A DNA stretch of 64,000 nt from Piezodorus guildinii (GCA_023052935.1 CM041292.1:102487406-102551405), one strand, 5' to 3'. Positions 1 through 12,104 are shown, counted from the stretch's first letter. The notes: a model not told the origin generated them from the letters alone. Numbers and translations: made by a program.

Positions 1-28
1 AGAAAGACGAATACAGAATCAAGACGGT

Positions 29-834
29 ATGGAAGAAAATAAACATGATACTCCCGAAAAACCTGTAACAGCACAAAAACCTATAACGTTAGCAGATATT
101 GTTAAGAACCTGCCACTAAAGCCAAAAAGCACTCCACAATCCACATACCTAACAATTAGTGGGTCGGGAAAAAGTCCTACGGATATCATCCAAGGACTCC
201 CTTCACTGAAAGAAATAGGTGTGAACGCCTCAATTGTGAGAAAAACGAAAGCAGGCTCAGTGTTGGTTCCGCCTTGAGGACAGCTCTCAAGTCACAAAAG
301 TAATTGGCTGGAAAGGGCTCAGAGATAGCGGTTTACATGGCAGGCTGGCCTTGAGGAGAAAACCAAAGATGGAGATGAGGGGTGTGCCTCTGACATGGAA
401 TTCTACCGATGTGGCGAGGTTTCTGTGGGAAAGAATACCCGAGAAGTCGGTTCCCACTCCGTTAGTTACCGACGATCTCCGGCCACTTTTCTCCTCGGTA
501 GCTAAAAACGGATTAACGAAAAATTGGGTGTTAGAGGTACACCCAATGGTTCGGTTCCAGTTGTTAGAGTTGGGAACCTTAGTAGAAGAATGGTGGTGCT
601 TGTCGTTTAAAGACTACCTTGATGCTGCTCGTTGTACCAAGTGTCAGGGCTATGAGCATACCAAGGCCACATGCACAGCAGATGCTGAAGTTTGTATCTG
701 GTGCGCAGAGAGTGGTCATTTAATGAAAGTGTGCCCAAAGAAAAATGCCAAGCAAAGCACAAATCAGTGAGTCGAGAGTGCCCTGTGCATTTGAAGTGGT
801 GCAAAGAAATGGCAAACAGGACTTATTATGAGTA
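29..834 (+). pseudogene. R1-type ORF1 (gag-like, CCHC zinc knuckles), frameshifted
   Basis: This is the nucleic-acid-binding ORF1 protein of the R1-like element, which in this clade packages element RNA with ORF2 protein. Two consecutive CCHC knuckles are visible: CTKCQGYEHTKATC (about 624-665) and CIWCAESGHLMKVC (about 699-740), both C-x2-C-x4-H-x4-C. A degraded third cysteine cluster, RECPVHLKWC, follows after a frame change near 765. The reading frame also shifts near 275, where the first block ends in a TGA, and continues in another frame through the knuckles. After both shifts the true ORF1 end is the TAA at 832-834, which overlaps the ORF2 ATG at 828 as ATGAGTAA. The protein is shorter than usual for R1 ORF1, so its N-terminus is probably cut off by the window start or by truncation. 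Confidence 0.82.
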
Positions 835-3800
835 AAATCAAGGTTCTCCAACTGAAAATGGGCCGCCGGAGAGTTGTAGCTGATGAGCTTCGTGCTCTTT
901 CACAACGCTACGATATTATGGCGGTCCAGGAACCGACCTGCCGTGGGAACATGGTCACAGGATTTGGCCTTACGTCGAGAGTTATAGCCCTAAGCAGTGG
1001 AGAGAGGAGGCCTAGGTCTGCGATTGTGATTAACAATCCAAACCTCGACGTAATGGATCTGAGGCAATTCTCTAAGGCAGATTGTGTTGCATGCTACATC
1101 AGGTATGGTAACATCTCATTTACGCTGGTTTCAGCATATCTGGCTAACCCAGGCAACATTGAAGATGACATATCTGCCCTGGAGGCGATCACAACAAGCA
1201 CGAGAAATGTGTTCATTTGCTCAGATACCAATTCCTGGAACACGGTCTGGGGATCCAATCGTACAGATAGAAGGGGTGCTAAATTCGGAGAGTTTCTCGC
1301 GAGAAGCCAGCTTGTCGTGGTGAACGAAGCCGCTTCCATCTCTACGTTCTCCGGTGGGATGGGTGAGAGTTGGATTGACGTGACGCTGGCATCTCCGACG
1401 CTCGTAGGACACGTTTTCGATTGGGCCCTCAGATCTGAAACGAGTTTAGACCACAAAGCTCTAGTATTTGACATAGTTCAGGATGAAGAGCGTTCCCACG
1501 GTGTTAAAAACGGTTATGTAACACGTATAAGCAACTGGAATGCTATCCGATCGACGCTGGTGGGAAAAATTGTTGATGAAGATTGGAAGAAGGGTATTTC
1601 GAAACCGAAGAAGACCTGGATCTCAGAGTGTCCAGAATTACTAATCTTATTCGCGATACAGCAGAGAATTCCCTCCAGCATCGGAAAGTCAGAGCTCGAC
1701 CTGTCCCATGGTGGACGCCGGCCTTAACCACCATGAAGAGAGAACTCAACAAGGCTCGGCGATCGTATCAGAAGTGTAGGTGTGACGAGAGGCGCATCTC
1801 ACTTCGTAACGAGTATAAGTCTAAAACCAAGGCATACCGAAACGAGGTGCGTTCACGCAAGCGACGTTCTTGGGATGAGTTCGTCTCCAATGAGTCCGAA
1901 AAGCATCCTTGGGGCATCCCATATAAAGTGGCTATGGGCAAGTTGACCCCTCCTCAAGCTGTTGCAGCCCTAAAACATGGAGATAATCAGGCCGTAACTC
2001 TTGAAGAAGCGGTAAATATCTACTTACCCAGAGATGATAGTTCCGGAGATAATGTAGAGGATAACTTCGTGAGACGCACAACGGTATGCCCACCTGGCAC
2101 GGACTTATACCCTCCATGGGACATATATGATCTGCGTATTGCCGTGGATAAGCAGAAAGCTGGTCGTGCTCCAGGACTTGATGCTATAGACGCGGCGATC
2201 TTGAAAAACAGTTTCCCTTATATAGAAGATAAGCTACTAAATCTTTTCAACGACTGCCTTGATAGGTGATATTTCCCGAAAAAATGGAAGATCGCCGATC
2301 TGAGACTCCTCTACAAGGGAGGGGTAGGGATAAGCAGGTCCCTAAGTCCTATAGACCCATATGCCTCCTCCCGTTAATGAGCAAGGTTTTGGAGCATCTC
2401 ATTTTAAGCAGCTTACGACCAGTTCTTGCAAGAGCAAGCCATCCGCGACAGTACGGATCAACCAAAGGAAAGGGAACCGCAGATGCCCTCCTTCAAGTTC
2501 GTACAGACGCAGCAGTAAAAACGGAGCGATATGTCATGTTACTGCTCTTTGACATATCCTCCGCTTTTGATAGCGTCTGGTGGCCGTTGGTGCTTCAACA
2601 GCTGCATAAGTACGAAGCTCCCAGTAACTTATACGCTCTCGTTAATAGCTACCTCCAAGACAGGTTTGTAAAGGTTCGGGGAGGTTACTATGAGACTGAA
2701 GTTTCTATAGAGAGGGAATGTCCTCAAGGATCTGTCCTTGACCCAGCTCTATGGAAGCTAATATTTGATGAGTTGCTGGGAGTGCTTGAGGAGGAGCAGT
2801 TCTATGCTACTGCATACGTTGATGATCTGGCGGCTGTAGTGGCATCTAACAGCAGAGCTGGAATAAAAGCGGAAGCTGAGAGGTGCGCCAACCTGGTAGG
2901 AAGGTGGTGTCGTATGAAAAAATTGAAATGGCCGCAGCTAAAACTCAGACCATCCTTCTAAGAGGAAAAACGTATAGGGCACACCCCATAAACCTCTGCT
3001 TTGAGGGTACGAGAATACGTCCAAGTGAAGTGGTCACCTACTTAGGGATACGATTTGGCAAAGAATTCAACATGGCCCCTCACTTGGACTACTTAGGCAA
3101 TAGGGTGGCCTTAGCTTTCAACGGTCTGAGTAGACTAGGGGACGCTTTCTGGGGCCTTAGATACCCAGCAACAATGACCATTTATAACGGCATGGTGCTG
3201 GGTATTCTGAGATACGCTTCCCCGCCTGGTTCAAGAACATCACACAACGGTAGAAGCGCAGGTTGGCGACCATTCAGCGAACGGCTTTGCTACGAGTAAC
3301 AAAGGCTTACCGTACTATATCCCATGAGGCGGTTCAAATTCTTGCAGGAGGAGTACCTCTCGACCTCCTCCTGCGTGAAGATTCATTTAAAGATGCCTAC
3401 AAGAGGAACGGCTCAGCAGGTCTCCCGGGGAATATCCAAATGAGGATTGCGGAGGACCCAAGGAAATGGAAGAGTGCAATCCGGGAACATACCATTTATG
3501 AGTGGGACCGGCGGTGGGTGACAACCTCAAAAGGTGCTACCTTGAAGAAATTCTTCCCCACGGTCAGCTCACGATTGAAAGCCAAATGGATTGTTCCGGA
3601 TTACTGGGTCTCTCAATTCCTCACTGGGCACGGGGCTTTCCGAAGTAAGCTGCACAGTTTTGGAAAAGACGTAGATCCCCTGTGCCCCAGTTGTGGAGTC
3701 CCGGAGACTGCTGAGCACATCATTGTGGAATGTTCCGCGTTTGAGGCACTAAGGGCCAAACTATTGAGGGAATGTGGGCTCTGGGTCCTCTCGGTGAGCG

Positions 3801-3982
3801 ATTTCCCTCAGCTGGTGTCCGAACAAAATTATGAACAATTTACATCATTTATTCACGGGTGGAAAACATTAGTAGGCCCGGCAGCTTTTAACGTAGGTGG
3901 GACTGGACGGGATCGAGGAAGACCACTTCCGAGAGAAGAAGCAGGAGCTGAAGGGATGGTCATCGAGGAGAGACCAGATTAA
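828..3982 (+). pseudogene. R1-type ORF2 polyprotein: endonuclease, reverse transcriptase, zinc knuckle; frameshifted
   Basis: ORF2 would nick the target and copy element RNA by target-primed reverse transcription. The block 828-1727 is the AP-like endonuclease. QEP, the D-x-N of SDTNSW, SWIDVTLAS and the SLDH near its end are visible, while the first motif reads QLKMGRR, where the family usually has an asparagine. The frame changes near 1600, and 1583-2269 carries the PWWTP linker and the first RT blocks (KAGRAPGLDAID). A TGA at 2267-2269 interrupts it. 2266-2961 holds RT palm motifs SYRPICLLP, FDISSAFDSVW, CPQGSVL and the catalytic AYVDDL. Further shifts near 2930 and 3280 lead to the thumb and to the C-terminal CPSCGVPETAEHIIVEC knuckle in 3263-3982. 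At least four frame changes plus one in-frame stop make this copy non-coding. Confidence 0.87.
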
Positions 3983-4020
3983 AAAAGCTGGGAAGAGAAG
4001 AAAAACAGAAACTGAAGATT

Positions 4021-4101
4021 AGTACTGGTAGCATCTCACACATGGCTACCGACGCCCGTATTGCCATATGGCAAGGCAGGGAGACCTAAATAAATAAATA
4101 A
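4021..4101 (+). other. 3' end of the R1-like element: small palindrome and TAAA tail
   Basis: The 3' untranslated end contains a perfect 14-bp palindrome, TTGCCATATGGCAA, at 4061-4074. It finishes in a short TAAA tandem tail at 4087-4101. Some non-LTR elements end in such short repeats instead of poly(A), and a hairpin just upstream is a plausible recognition site for the ORF2 protein. That role is inferred from position only. Confidence 0.6.
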
Positions 4102-4282
4102 GAGAAGGAATCAGGGATCTCTTTTACTGCATTTGATGCTATTAAGAGGGGTCTGAGGTTAGGAAAAATTTTCGGAATCGGGAACAAATAGGAGTTAGTT
4201 CTAGTTATTTTTACTCAATATAGTCTGAGTGTCTGCACATAGTCTTGCCAGCGCTGTGGCCGCCCTGTCGGAGTTTGTTGAA

Positions 4283-4489
4283 TTAAAAAAAATTAATATG
4301 TCTCCCGGAGATGTATTCTGTCACGGTCGGAAGTTCGAAAGTGTCGTGTATTTGGTCTGTCTTCGTCCTCTGTAGTGAATTATGTCTCACTATTCGTCTC
4401 AGTACTCCATTTTGAAACTGCTGGAGCTTTTTCGCTATGGTTGGTGTTAAGTTAGTTAGCATCGGTGCTCCGTATACGAGGCTCGGTCT
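4283..4489 (-). pseudogene. Antisense fragment of a non-LTR reverse transcriptase C-terminal (thumb) region
   Basis: The minus strand is open for 68 codons without needing an ATG. It starts with RPSLVYGAPMLTN and continues through LQQFQNGVLRRIV to a TAA at 4283-4285. The R-P-x-L-x-Y-G-A-P motif followed by a K/L-Q-x-x-Q-N-x-x-L-R helix is characteristic of the region just downstream of the RT fingers/palm in Jockey- and RTE-like elements. It resembles, but is not a copy of, the Jockey family found later in the window. The fragment begins about 180 bp after the R1 tail in the opposite orientation, so it is an independent insertion remnant. Upstream codons (toward 4600) are broken by stops. Confidence 0.6.
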
Positions 4490-5183
4490 AAAATTACTGA
4501 TTTATAGATTAATATTTTCAGGCGAAGAGATGGATTCGGCGATGTTAGTAAATGATTTAGTCGATAGGACTTGGTTATAACCGAGCTAATCTAAGCAAAT
4601 ATGAACTCGAAATCCCAGCTGTTTTTTGCAACCATTAGTATGTAATTGCCGGAACTGTGGTAGATATTGAATCTAATATATCCAGTAAACTAAAAAATGG
4701 TATTCCTGTATTCAAAAACCTGAAATAAGAATTCTCAAATGTTTATTAATTTTACAGGACATTTATGTAATTTTTACGAGGAAAAAAAGAAAAACTAACA
4801 AAAAGTTATTTCTTTCATTTGTCGGCTCTGTCCATGCATGATATCAAGATATTAAAGTTTGAAATTGAAACTAGATACTTTAAGTAGTTCTAAATCCTTT
4901 TTCAGTTCGAGTTCTACTAAACTAAATAATGAATTCATTAGATACATGGAGTTAGTTTGTCTCTTTTAGGTGATTTGCATGTCATTAGTTTAAATGGATA
5001 GATGAATAAATCTGTGCATTTAACTTTACTTTTCTAAACAAACAAATTTACAGTTAGTAGAAATTTATCTTTGTCTGTCAGTTCAAATATTATCAGTAAA
5101 AAATAAAGAAAAAAAGAAACTTTAAAAGCATCCTGTACACTGCATTAAAAAAATAGGTATTTTTATACTACATGGATTGTTGG
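4490..5183. other. AT-rich sequence, nothing recognised
   Basis: No open frame, repeat unit or RNA-gene signature that I can support. The first 100 bases may be a further decayed part of the antisense non-LTR fragment. Confidence 0.4.
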
Positions 5184-5396
5184 AAATTAAAAAATTATGA
5201 ATATATTATTCGGAACAGTCTCTTCTATTTTATTTATATATTTATTTATCATAACATATATAAACTATGATTATTAAAACATTACGTTTCGAGGTACTTC
5301 TTATTCCTCATCTTCAGATCTTTAAATATCATATTTATTTCCATATTATATCCTAATATGGGTCATTTAATATTGTAATATTATTCATATTAACTT

Positions 5397-5398
<2 letters not shown>

Positions 5399-5471
<73 letters not shown>
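5399..5471. repeat. (TA)n microsatellite in the spacer of the P1 inverted repeat
   Basis: Uninterrupted TA dinucleotides of about 73 bp at the centre of the inverted repeat. They would sit in the loop if the element folded back. Confidence 0.95.
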
Positions 5472-5474
<3 letters not shown>

Positions 5475-5532
5475 CAATTCTTTCATTCTGTTAAAATAAT
5501 ATAATATGGAAATAAATATGATATTTAAAGAT

Positions 5533-5564
5533 CTGAAGATGAGGCTTAAGAAGTACCTCGAAAC
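5533..5564 (+). ncRNA. Hammerhead-like core motif in the P1 right arm
   Basis: The box CTGAAGA (5533-5539) matches the CUGANGA core of hammerhead ribozymes. It is followed by one unpaired T, then GAGG (5541-5544) pairing with CCTC (5556-5559), then GAAAC (5560-5564), the second conserved core strand. The left arm has the same motif on the minus strand. The extra base between CUGANGA and helix II departs from the textbook hammerhead, and I could not define helices I and III convincingly. Activity is therefore unproven. Confidence 0.45.
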
Positions 5565-5704
5565 GTAATGTTTTAATAATCATAGTTTATATATGTTATG
5601 ATAAATAAATATATAAATAAAATAGAAGAGACTGTTCCGAATAATATATTCATAACTTAAATTACTCTTCTATAATAGTAATTGATATAAAATTAAAAAA
5701 TTAT

Positions 5705-8230
5705 ATTTTCTCGAATTCTGATAATACCATTATATACCACTGGTTTTGGAAATGAAAACATTTGCAAAAATCAATGAAGTTAATGATTGACCAGTAGAAA
5801 TGATTAAGTGTTCACATTTCTCTGTTACACAACATGGACCCTCTTTCGCACGGTATCCATATACAACGCGACGCAGATCGGATGGATTTTAATAAGCACG
5901 TCCAACTAATCCGTTCCATCAATGCACCTCTTATAATCAGATTCCTTAAAATATTCTTTTTTTGTAAGAAATAAATTTGCATTTTATATAATATTGTATT
6001 AATTTCTTTTAGTGAAAAACGTGTAGAGTTTTTTATTTTTTTTATTTATTTACACAAATGAACCAAATCCTATATGGTTTTATAAAAAGTTAGGTTACGG
6101 AACCAGAATTAATATAAAAAATAAAATGATAATAATATAATCATAATAAAAGGTAAATAAATTAAATTGAGAAAAAGTAAAATAATTATAATATTAAAAA
6201 TAAAATAAATTCTGTGGTCTTTTTTTAGATTTTACACTGGGTCTAAGCGAAGAATTTGTTGATCATTAACTTTTGTTAGTCTAATTGTTGTAAAAATCTG
6301 GCTTCTTCATCTTGTGAAACTACCACTTTTCTTTTCTTCCCATATTTTCTACACCTGAATAAATATGGCGCAGGTCTTCAGAGACTTTGCATGTAACACA
6401 ATATCCATCATTTTCTATTTTCATTAAATCAAGAAATTTGTTTGTACAGTCATTGTTAGTAGCCTTACCAATTGTGAAATTTCTTTGCGATCGAGTTTAT
6501 TATTCTAACGTGTATAATTGTTTGAACGTAACATCCTAAATGCATGGTTTCTTTCTAAAACAAACACTTTTTGACTGTTGCCATGAGGTGTGCTGAATCC
6601 AATGTTCTAAAGTACTTATTTTACTAATCACTTGGAACAGTCCTTAAAACCTTGATCTCGGTGCTTGCTTGTACTCTATCACAGCCTGAGAGACTTAATG
6701 AATTTATTTTAGACTCTAACAAAAATAAACTAATGATTTGTTCTCGAATCTCAAAACTAGTTGTATCCCTAAAATCGTTGGAATTTATATGTCAGCTGTT
6801 TTTATTAATATTTGATGTAATAAACTACAAAATCGAATATGGAATAGTTACGATTGTTGCTAGAACTAGTTCGAAAGACTAACGCCGTTATTGCTACTCA
6901 GTTATTGCTCACGTCTCGAGATGCTATCTCTGGAAGAATTTTTTAATTACTCCTAATGATAATATCACCGTTTGGGGCTTTCTCACATTTGGTGGCATTG
7001 TGCTCAGGTCTCCTTCTTTCCTTATTTTCCTGGTGTGAGAATCATTGACAAAAACACTGCCAATTAATCACGGTGACGTTCTCTAGATTACACATAATTC
7101 TTTTATGATTAACTGCGGGAAGTTATATGTAGTAAAAAAAAAAAAAGAATCATGGAAGCGGAAATCAGCAGTTTTTCTTATTTATTTATTTTTTTTATTA
7201 AACTTCATTAATTAAGTCAAAACGGTAAATATCTTTAAACTATTTCAGACATTATGAATAATAATTATATTAGTCATTGTGTTAAATTACTCATAAAAAG
7301 AGATATATTATCGATATAATTGGAAGAATCTAACTAAAATAACTATTCAAACTAATTTTGTGCTATTGATATTCGTTGGATACATTTTGAATATCCTTGG
7401 ATTTATATTTAGTGAGTGAGTATTTATTTGGACTATTTCAAAATTTACCACTATGCATTTAAGGGATGGCATGCAGTGGAAAAATCGTTCTCTTATATTT
7501 TGAATGTCTAAAATAATAATTACTTAAAATTAATATACAGTCATTTGTTCTAAGCCCTTGAGTACTGTATAAAAAAATAAAACCTGTACGGTTCTATTCT
7601 AGACAACAATGAATTACTATTACCTCTTTTTTCACATTACAAATTCCACAATTTTATTCAATTATACGACTTATTATATCGTTTTTCTTGAATCTTACGC
7701 TTTTGAAAAACATAGCTTTTATCCAATCATTTTGTAGTAAAGTAATTAGAAATGTTTTATAAATAATGTAATTCTAAATTTTTGGTGAGAAAAAATTGTT
7801 TGTTTACACATTTTTCAATAATAATAAGAAATATAAGATAAATGCAAGATTTCAGAAAAAAAATAATAAGTTTTTAATTTTTTCATATTGTTCCACCACT
7901 TCAAAAAATTCGAAAAAGTTCCTGTGTATACAGGAGTATAAGCGACATTTTCTGAGAAAATAAATCAGTGATAGACACTTTTCAAAAAGGTTTAAAAAAA
8001 TACATATTTTGGTTTCCTTTTTTCTGCTAAAAATTGACTTTTCATTTAAGAATCATGATCATATTATTTTTTCATGCCTTTGACTCCTTATCTTACCAGC
8101 TTGTATAGTATAATTAACAACTTGATGTTAAGTTAACCTTTATGAAAAGAGTACCAATAAAGAAGTAAGAAATAGGTTTCGTTTTCAAATATTTCTTAGA
8201 GAACTAAATTTTGATGTTTTATACATAAAC
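5705..8230. other. AT-rich intergenic sequence with no confident gene
   Basis: Apart from the possible zinc-knuckle remnant at 6320-6482, I see only AT-rich low-complexity DNA, short poly(A)/poly(T) runs and no long open frames with recognisable motifs. A 76-codon plus-strand frame at 6652-6882 has no recognisable motif and I treat it as chance. Confidence 0.4.
6320..6482 (-). pseudogene. Possible C-terminal zinc-knuckle remnant of a non-LTR element
   Basis: On the minus strand, about 53 codons are open and end in a TAG at 6320-6322. They contain YCVTCKVSEDLRHIYSG followed by a short basic stretch. The spacing C-x2-C then about seven residues then H resembles the C-terminal knuckle of non-LTR ORF2 proteins, preceded as usual by a short helix-like segment. 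The last cysteine expected after the histidine is missing. This could equally be a chance open frame in AT-rich DNA, so I rate it weak. Confidence 0.3.
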
Positions 8231-8254
8231 TTGGCATGTCCTTTAAATGCGGTT

Positions 8255-8449
8255 TCAAACATCAATTTTAATTGCGAGAGCTGAAGGTAAGAACCAGTAG
8301 AGCACCAGAAGCCGAATGAAAGACGGGGCAGGTTGGCCTTGAGGAGTTGTGAATGGGCCGAAACTCAAGGCTTGTTCTGCCGTCCTGGAGGAACCACGCT
8401 TCCTTGCCTCTGCTCTTGTTTTCGTCGCATCTTCAACCTTCTTAACCAA
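8255..8449 (-). other. GC-richer island with a 64-codon open frame; possible exon or gene remnant
   Basis: This 200-bp patch is clearly richer in G+C than its surroundings. It is open on the minus strand for 64 codons, with a basic N-terminal half (KKVEDATKTRAEARKRGSS) and a hydrophobic C-terminal end. The plus strand carries a strong donor-like GAAGGTAAGA near 8284-8293. I do not recognise the product and cannot tell which strand, if either, is coding. Confidence 0.15.
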
Positions 8450-9138
8450 TGAAACTTAAACCTAATATTTTGTTAATTTCGTTTATTCTGCTGATTTATT
8501 TTTTTATATAAATTTATCTAGAAATATTTGGAGAAAGTTCCTTATAAAAAGAAGACATTTTCCTCGCTGCTTATATGTCCACGAGGTTAGTAAAAATATT
8601 ATCATTTAATTGGCTTATAGCTTAGTAATTATTTGAGGTAAACTTACTAACTTTGCTGTACTTACTCAGTTAATACAAAATTGTAGATCATAATTTACAA
8701 GTTTGTGAGAATAGTGGATATAGTAAATCGTTTTAATCCAACAAAAAAAAATCCTTTTATTTATACAGATAAATAAAAAAATATATAAACTTTTTTGGAA
8801 TCAGTGCACTCATAATAAAAATTATAAACCTATACTACTGCTATGTTTTTGACCGGCTGCTTTTTTAAGGCAGCGGTAGCTTCAAAAACTAGCTTACTTA
8901 CTATATTTAGTCAATATATAAACTATATTTAATGATACTATTGGATCTCCTTTCCAAAGGTATCGTGTTTACCAATCCAATAGGTGGCATGCAGGGTAAG
9001 ATTAAAGTAAACAAGATCCAATTAATACATTACTATAATTATTAATTTACACATATCCATTATATTAACACATTGCCTAGAACTCTGATTGAGAATACTG
9101 AGGGACATTTTCACTACCACCTTTGCCATACAATATTA

Positions 9139-9479
9139 CAAATAACGAGATACCTTTAACACACTGTTGGCCGGCGAAAGTGGAATCATCTTAAGACGTC
9201 CATTCTCTGCTTCATCCTCCAGCTGCTCTCAGAACCCCGACGGCCACCTCCTCTTCTTGTAGATGGAACCCGACTCACTTCTCTTGAGGATAAAACTTGA
9301 CTGACTCTTTCGAATCTCCTCCTCATCGTCGTCACCTCGAACGGGGCTGATATGGAAAGTACCCCACGCCGAGGGTTCTTTGTCCTATGGTCTAGAAACT
9401 TTCCCGAGGTATCGCTGGGGGCCCCCATGGATTCAGGTAAACGCCTTTTGATCTCTTTCCGACAAAGGCTTATTAACAT
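9139..9479. other. GC-richer island with open frames on both strands; possible exon
   Basis: A 340-bp patch stands out by composition from the AT-rich flanks. The minus strand is open for 97 codons (9186-9479) with an arginine- and serine-rich product. The plus strand is also largely open in one frame and has a donor-like CAGGTAAAC near 9435. With both strands open the frame cannot be chosen by eye. I recognise no domain. Confidence 0.15.
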
Positions 9480-12100
9480 TTATTTAATTAATATAATAGT
9501 TTTCTAATAAAGAATTTCCACCCCTCAGTATCCTCAATACATTACACTACGATTAGTGAGGGGTGTTATGCTTTCATTACTCTTTGATTTGCATGTAATA
9601 GTTAAAGGAAAAAATCCTTTATGCAACGTTTATACGAATCAGTACGCAAATAATTAGGAAAAACCCTACTTTGATTTTAATCAACTGAGTAATTAAATTC
9701 CAACAAACATAAAAAAAGGATGATTAAAAACGGATCAGAATTAGTATTATATTTTTATCTAGTCACCATATTTCGTAAAGTATCGTTCGTCCCATATCCA
9801 CGTAGTAAATTGGTCGTGTTATATTAATAAACTACAAATTCTCCTGTACATATCTGATCCTTCTTTAAAATGTGAGTATTTTAGGATAGGTAACGACATT
9901 CATGATTTTGATATTAATTTAAATTTTTGGAAATAATAAACCGTAATGTAAATAATATGCAGTTGTTTTGTTTTAGTTAATATTGTTATTGAAATAATGT
10001 GTAATGAAATATCCTGTCTTGATTTCTTAATAACGTTCCACCATTGTATTGGTATTTCCCAATCCCAACTCCTTGCCTAGAATGATGATATATAAATATA
10101 ATTCAATGTTTTAGTCGGCTAAAAGTTCCACCCTTGTTAAGATCTTTTTTCATTTTTTTTATATCTTTAAAATTAATAGTGCCTATCTAATTACAGTGTA
10201 AACTGAAATAAGGTTTTATTAATACAATAACTCGCGAATCAGTGTCAGAAGTTTACTATTCGAGAAAAATAATAATAAATTCATTTAGAAAGAACAACAA
10301 TTCACCGTTACACTTATGGATGCATGCCCAACGCCTAAATTTTAAAAATCAATTCTTAAATTTACTAGAAAATTTAGCTATTATCCTGAAGATTATCTAT
10401 TTATTTTTCGTAATATAGAATGATATTGAAGAATAAATGCGATTCAAGTGACAGTATAAATGGACCCGAATCATGAAAAACTCGTGGTCAATAGGAGAAA
10501 ATCCAAAGAATAACTTGAACTTCAGTTCTATTCAGAACTAGGTTCTATCAATTCTCATATAAATATTATTTCAAGAATTTTATCCCTAACTTTTATGTCC
10601 CTTGTGAAAAAATAAAATAAAATATAAATGATTTATCTTACATATAATACATAAAATGATCGCCTTTGACTTAATAATTAGTAAAACCATGTAAAGATGA
10701 TTAAACCATGTTTATGTAATAATTATTGATTCATAAATGTTTATTTATATATTCAGCTTGTAAAATGTATCTTACATTTAATATTAACGACTACTTCTTG
10801 AATAAGTATGTTATAAACCTTTAAGTGGTATGTACAAAGTGGACTAGTTCAATCACGCTGGACCTCTAAGTCTTTGGCTTGGGTTTCAATCCAGCTATAG
10901 CAGATCATTGATTTATTCAATTTTATTAGGCTAGTATTTCGATTTTGAATTTCATGTTTTTTTTGTGTGCAAATGTGCAACTTAAACTTAAATCTTGACT
11001 TAAATTGCAACTCTTTTAATTATAATTTGCTAATCACTGTTACTTAGCTTATATATTGTGTAGTTATTGTTCCCAGATACATTGTACTGTTTCTTGAGGT
11101 CAAAGACCAGGGATACCCACCCTGGGAAGCCCTGCTATGGTTGGTTCTGTTGGTAGTGTCATTATCACATCACAAGCGCGTGTCAGCTTACAAATATTGA
11201 TTTACTTTTCCCATTGTGCTTCTCTCTATCTGTGTATATATATATAATTATATGTAGTATTTCTATTTTTGTATTATTTTGATTTCTAAGTCAATACTAA
11301 ACATTTGAGCCTTCAATATTCATAAGTTCTGATCAAATTACGTTCGAATATGGCAAAAAAAAAAATTAACTTGGATAATTATATAGCATGATAATTAATG
11401 GGAAAAAAAACCACTTTCGCTTACATCGGCTGTTAAAATCAATTTAAGAAATCTCTATATATAAAAAATGATAACAGGATTTTGTTTTTCGCTAACTCCT
11501 TCTATTTCAAATTTATTACTATTCTATAAAAACAGGTGTTTCACTGTAAACTAAATGAGTTTCCCTTTGTAAACTTAATTTAACCTTTAAAACGTATTGT
11601 AAATAGTTTGTTAAAAATATAGAATTCTTTTAATCCTAGTAGGGCTGGAACCTTTATAATTGCTATTGTTTTTGAAACTTACATAGCAGTCAAGTTTTGT
11701 TTAAATAGGAAAATTTAATGTTCTATTATCTGTGCTTCACTTTAATATAGCAAAGAAATGAAGTTATAAAAATTTGATTTATGTTTTTCATTTCTGCCGA
11801 AGATTAAATATAATAATAAATAGACGTTATATAATAAACACATTTTCTTGCTATTTTCACTTACAATTCGTTACAATAAATTAAATCTCCCAAAGCAATA
11901 AACTCCAAATCGGTCAGACAGAGACTTTTTAAATATCTCTAAATGACTCAAACTTACAATTTCAAAAAAGAAAATACAAATTAAAAGTTAATTCAGGTTG
12001 GTTGGAAATATATGATTTAGATTAAATGATGCAACAATATTAAGTTGTTACCTATAATAATCAGTAATAAGTTTATGCCCTTTTCTTCATTTTGCATTAC
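9480..12100. other. AT-rich intergenic sequence, nothing recognised
   Basis: No repeat boundary, RNA gene or coding frame that I can defend. A tRNA-B-box-like GGGTTTCAATCC occurs near 10885 without a convincing A box. Confidence 0.4.
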
Positions 12101-12104
12101 CTTT

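Larger units (their letters stand above)
1..4101 (+). mobile_element. R1-clade non-LTR retrotransposon, decayed, 5' end cut by the window edge
   Basis: The order is ORF1 with zinc knuckles, then ORF2 with AP-type endonuclease, reverse transcriptase and a C-terminal zinc knuckle, then a short 3' region ending in a TAAA repeat. ORF2 motifs such as CPQGSVL, AYVDDL, the PWWTPAL linker and the terminal C-x2-C-x8-H-x4-C are typical of the R1 clade. The element is dead in this copy: ORF1 has two frame breaks and ORF2 has at least four frame changes plus an in-frame stop. No flanking target duplication can be tested because the 5' end lies outside the window. R1-clade families differ in target specificity, and the 3' flank here is not rDNA that I recognise. 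Confidence 0.88.
5184..5704 (+). mobile_element. Inverted-repeat element, Penelope-LTR-like (family P1), with 15-bp flanking duplication
   Basis: Two arms of about 155 bp (5195-5349 and 5501-5655) are almost perfect reverse complements; I see only a couple of differences, near the CTTATTCCTC/GAGGCTTAAG block. They flank a spacer that is mostly (TA)n. The right arm is followed by a one-sided 34-bp tail (5656-5689). The direct repeat AAATTAAAAAATTAT occurs at 5184-5198 and again at 5690-5704, which looks like a 15-bp target-site duplication. No reverse transcriptase or other ORF is present. Near-identity of the arms suggests a young insertion. A one-sided tail of about 34-40 bp and variable-length target duplications are features described for Penelope-like elements, which is the basis of the assignment. 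Confidence 0.6.

Noticed and set aside
10855..10930. B-box-like GGGTTTCAATCC that might mark a tRNA or SINE
   Set aside because: No matching A box at the right distance, no acceptor-stem pairing and no second copy in the window.
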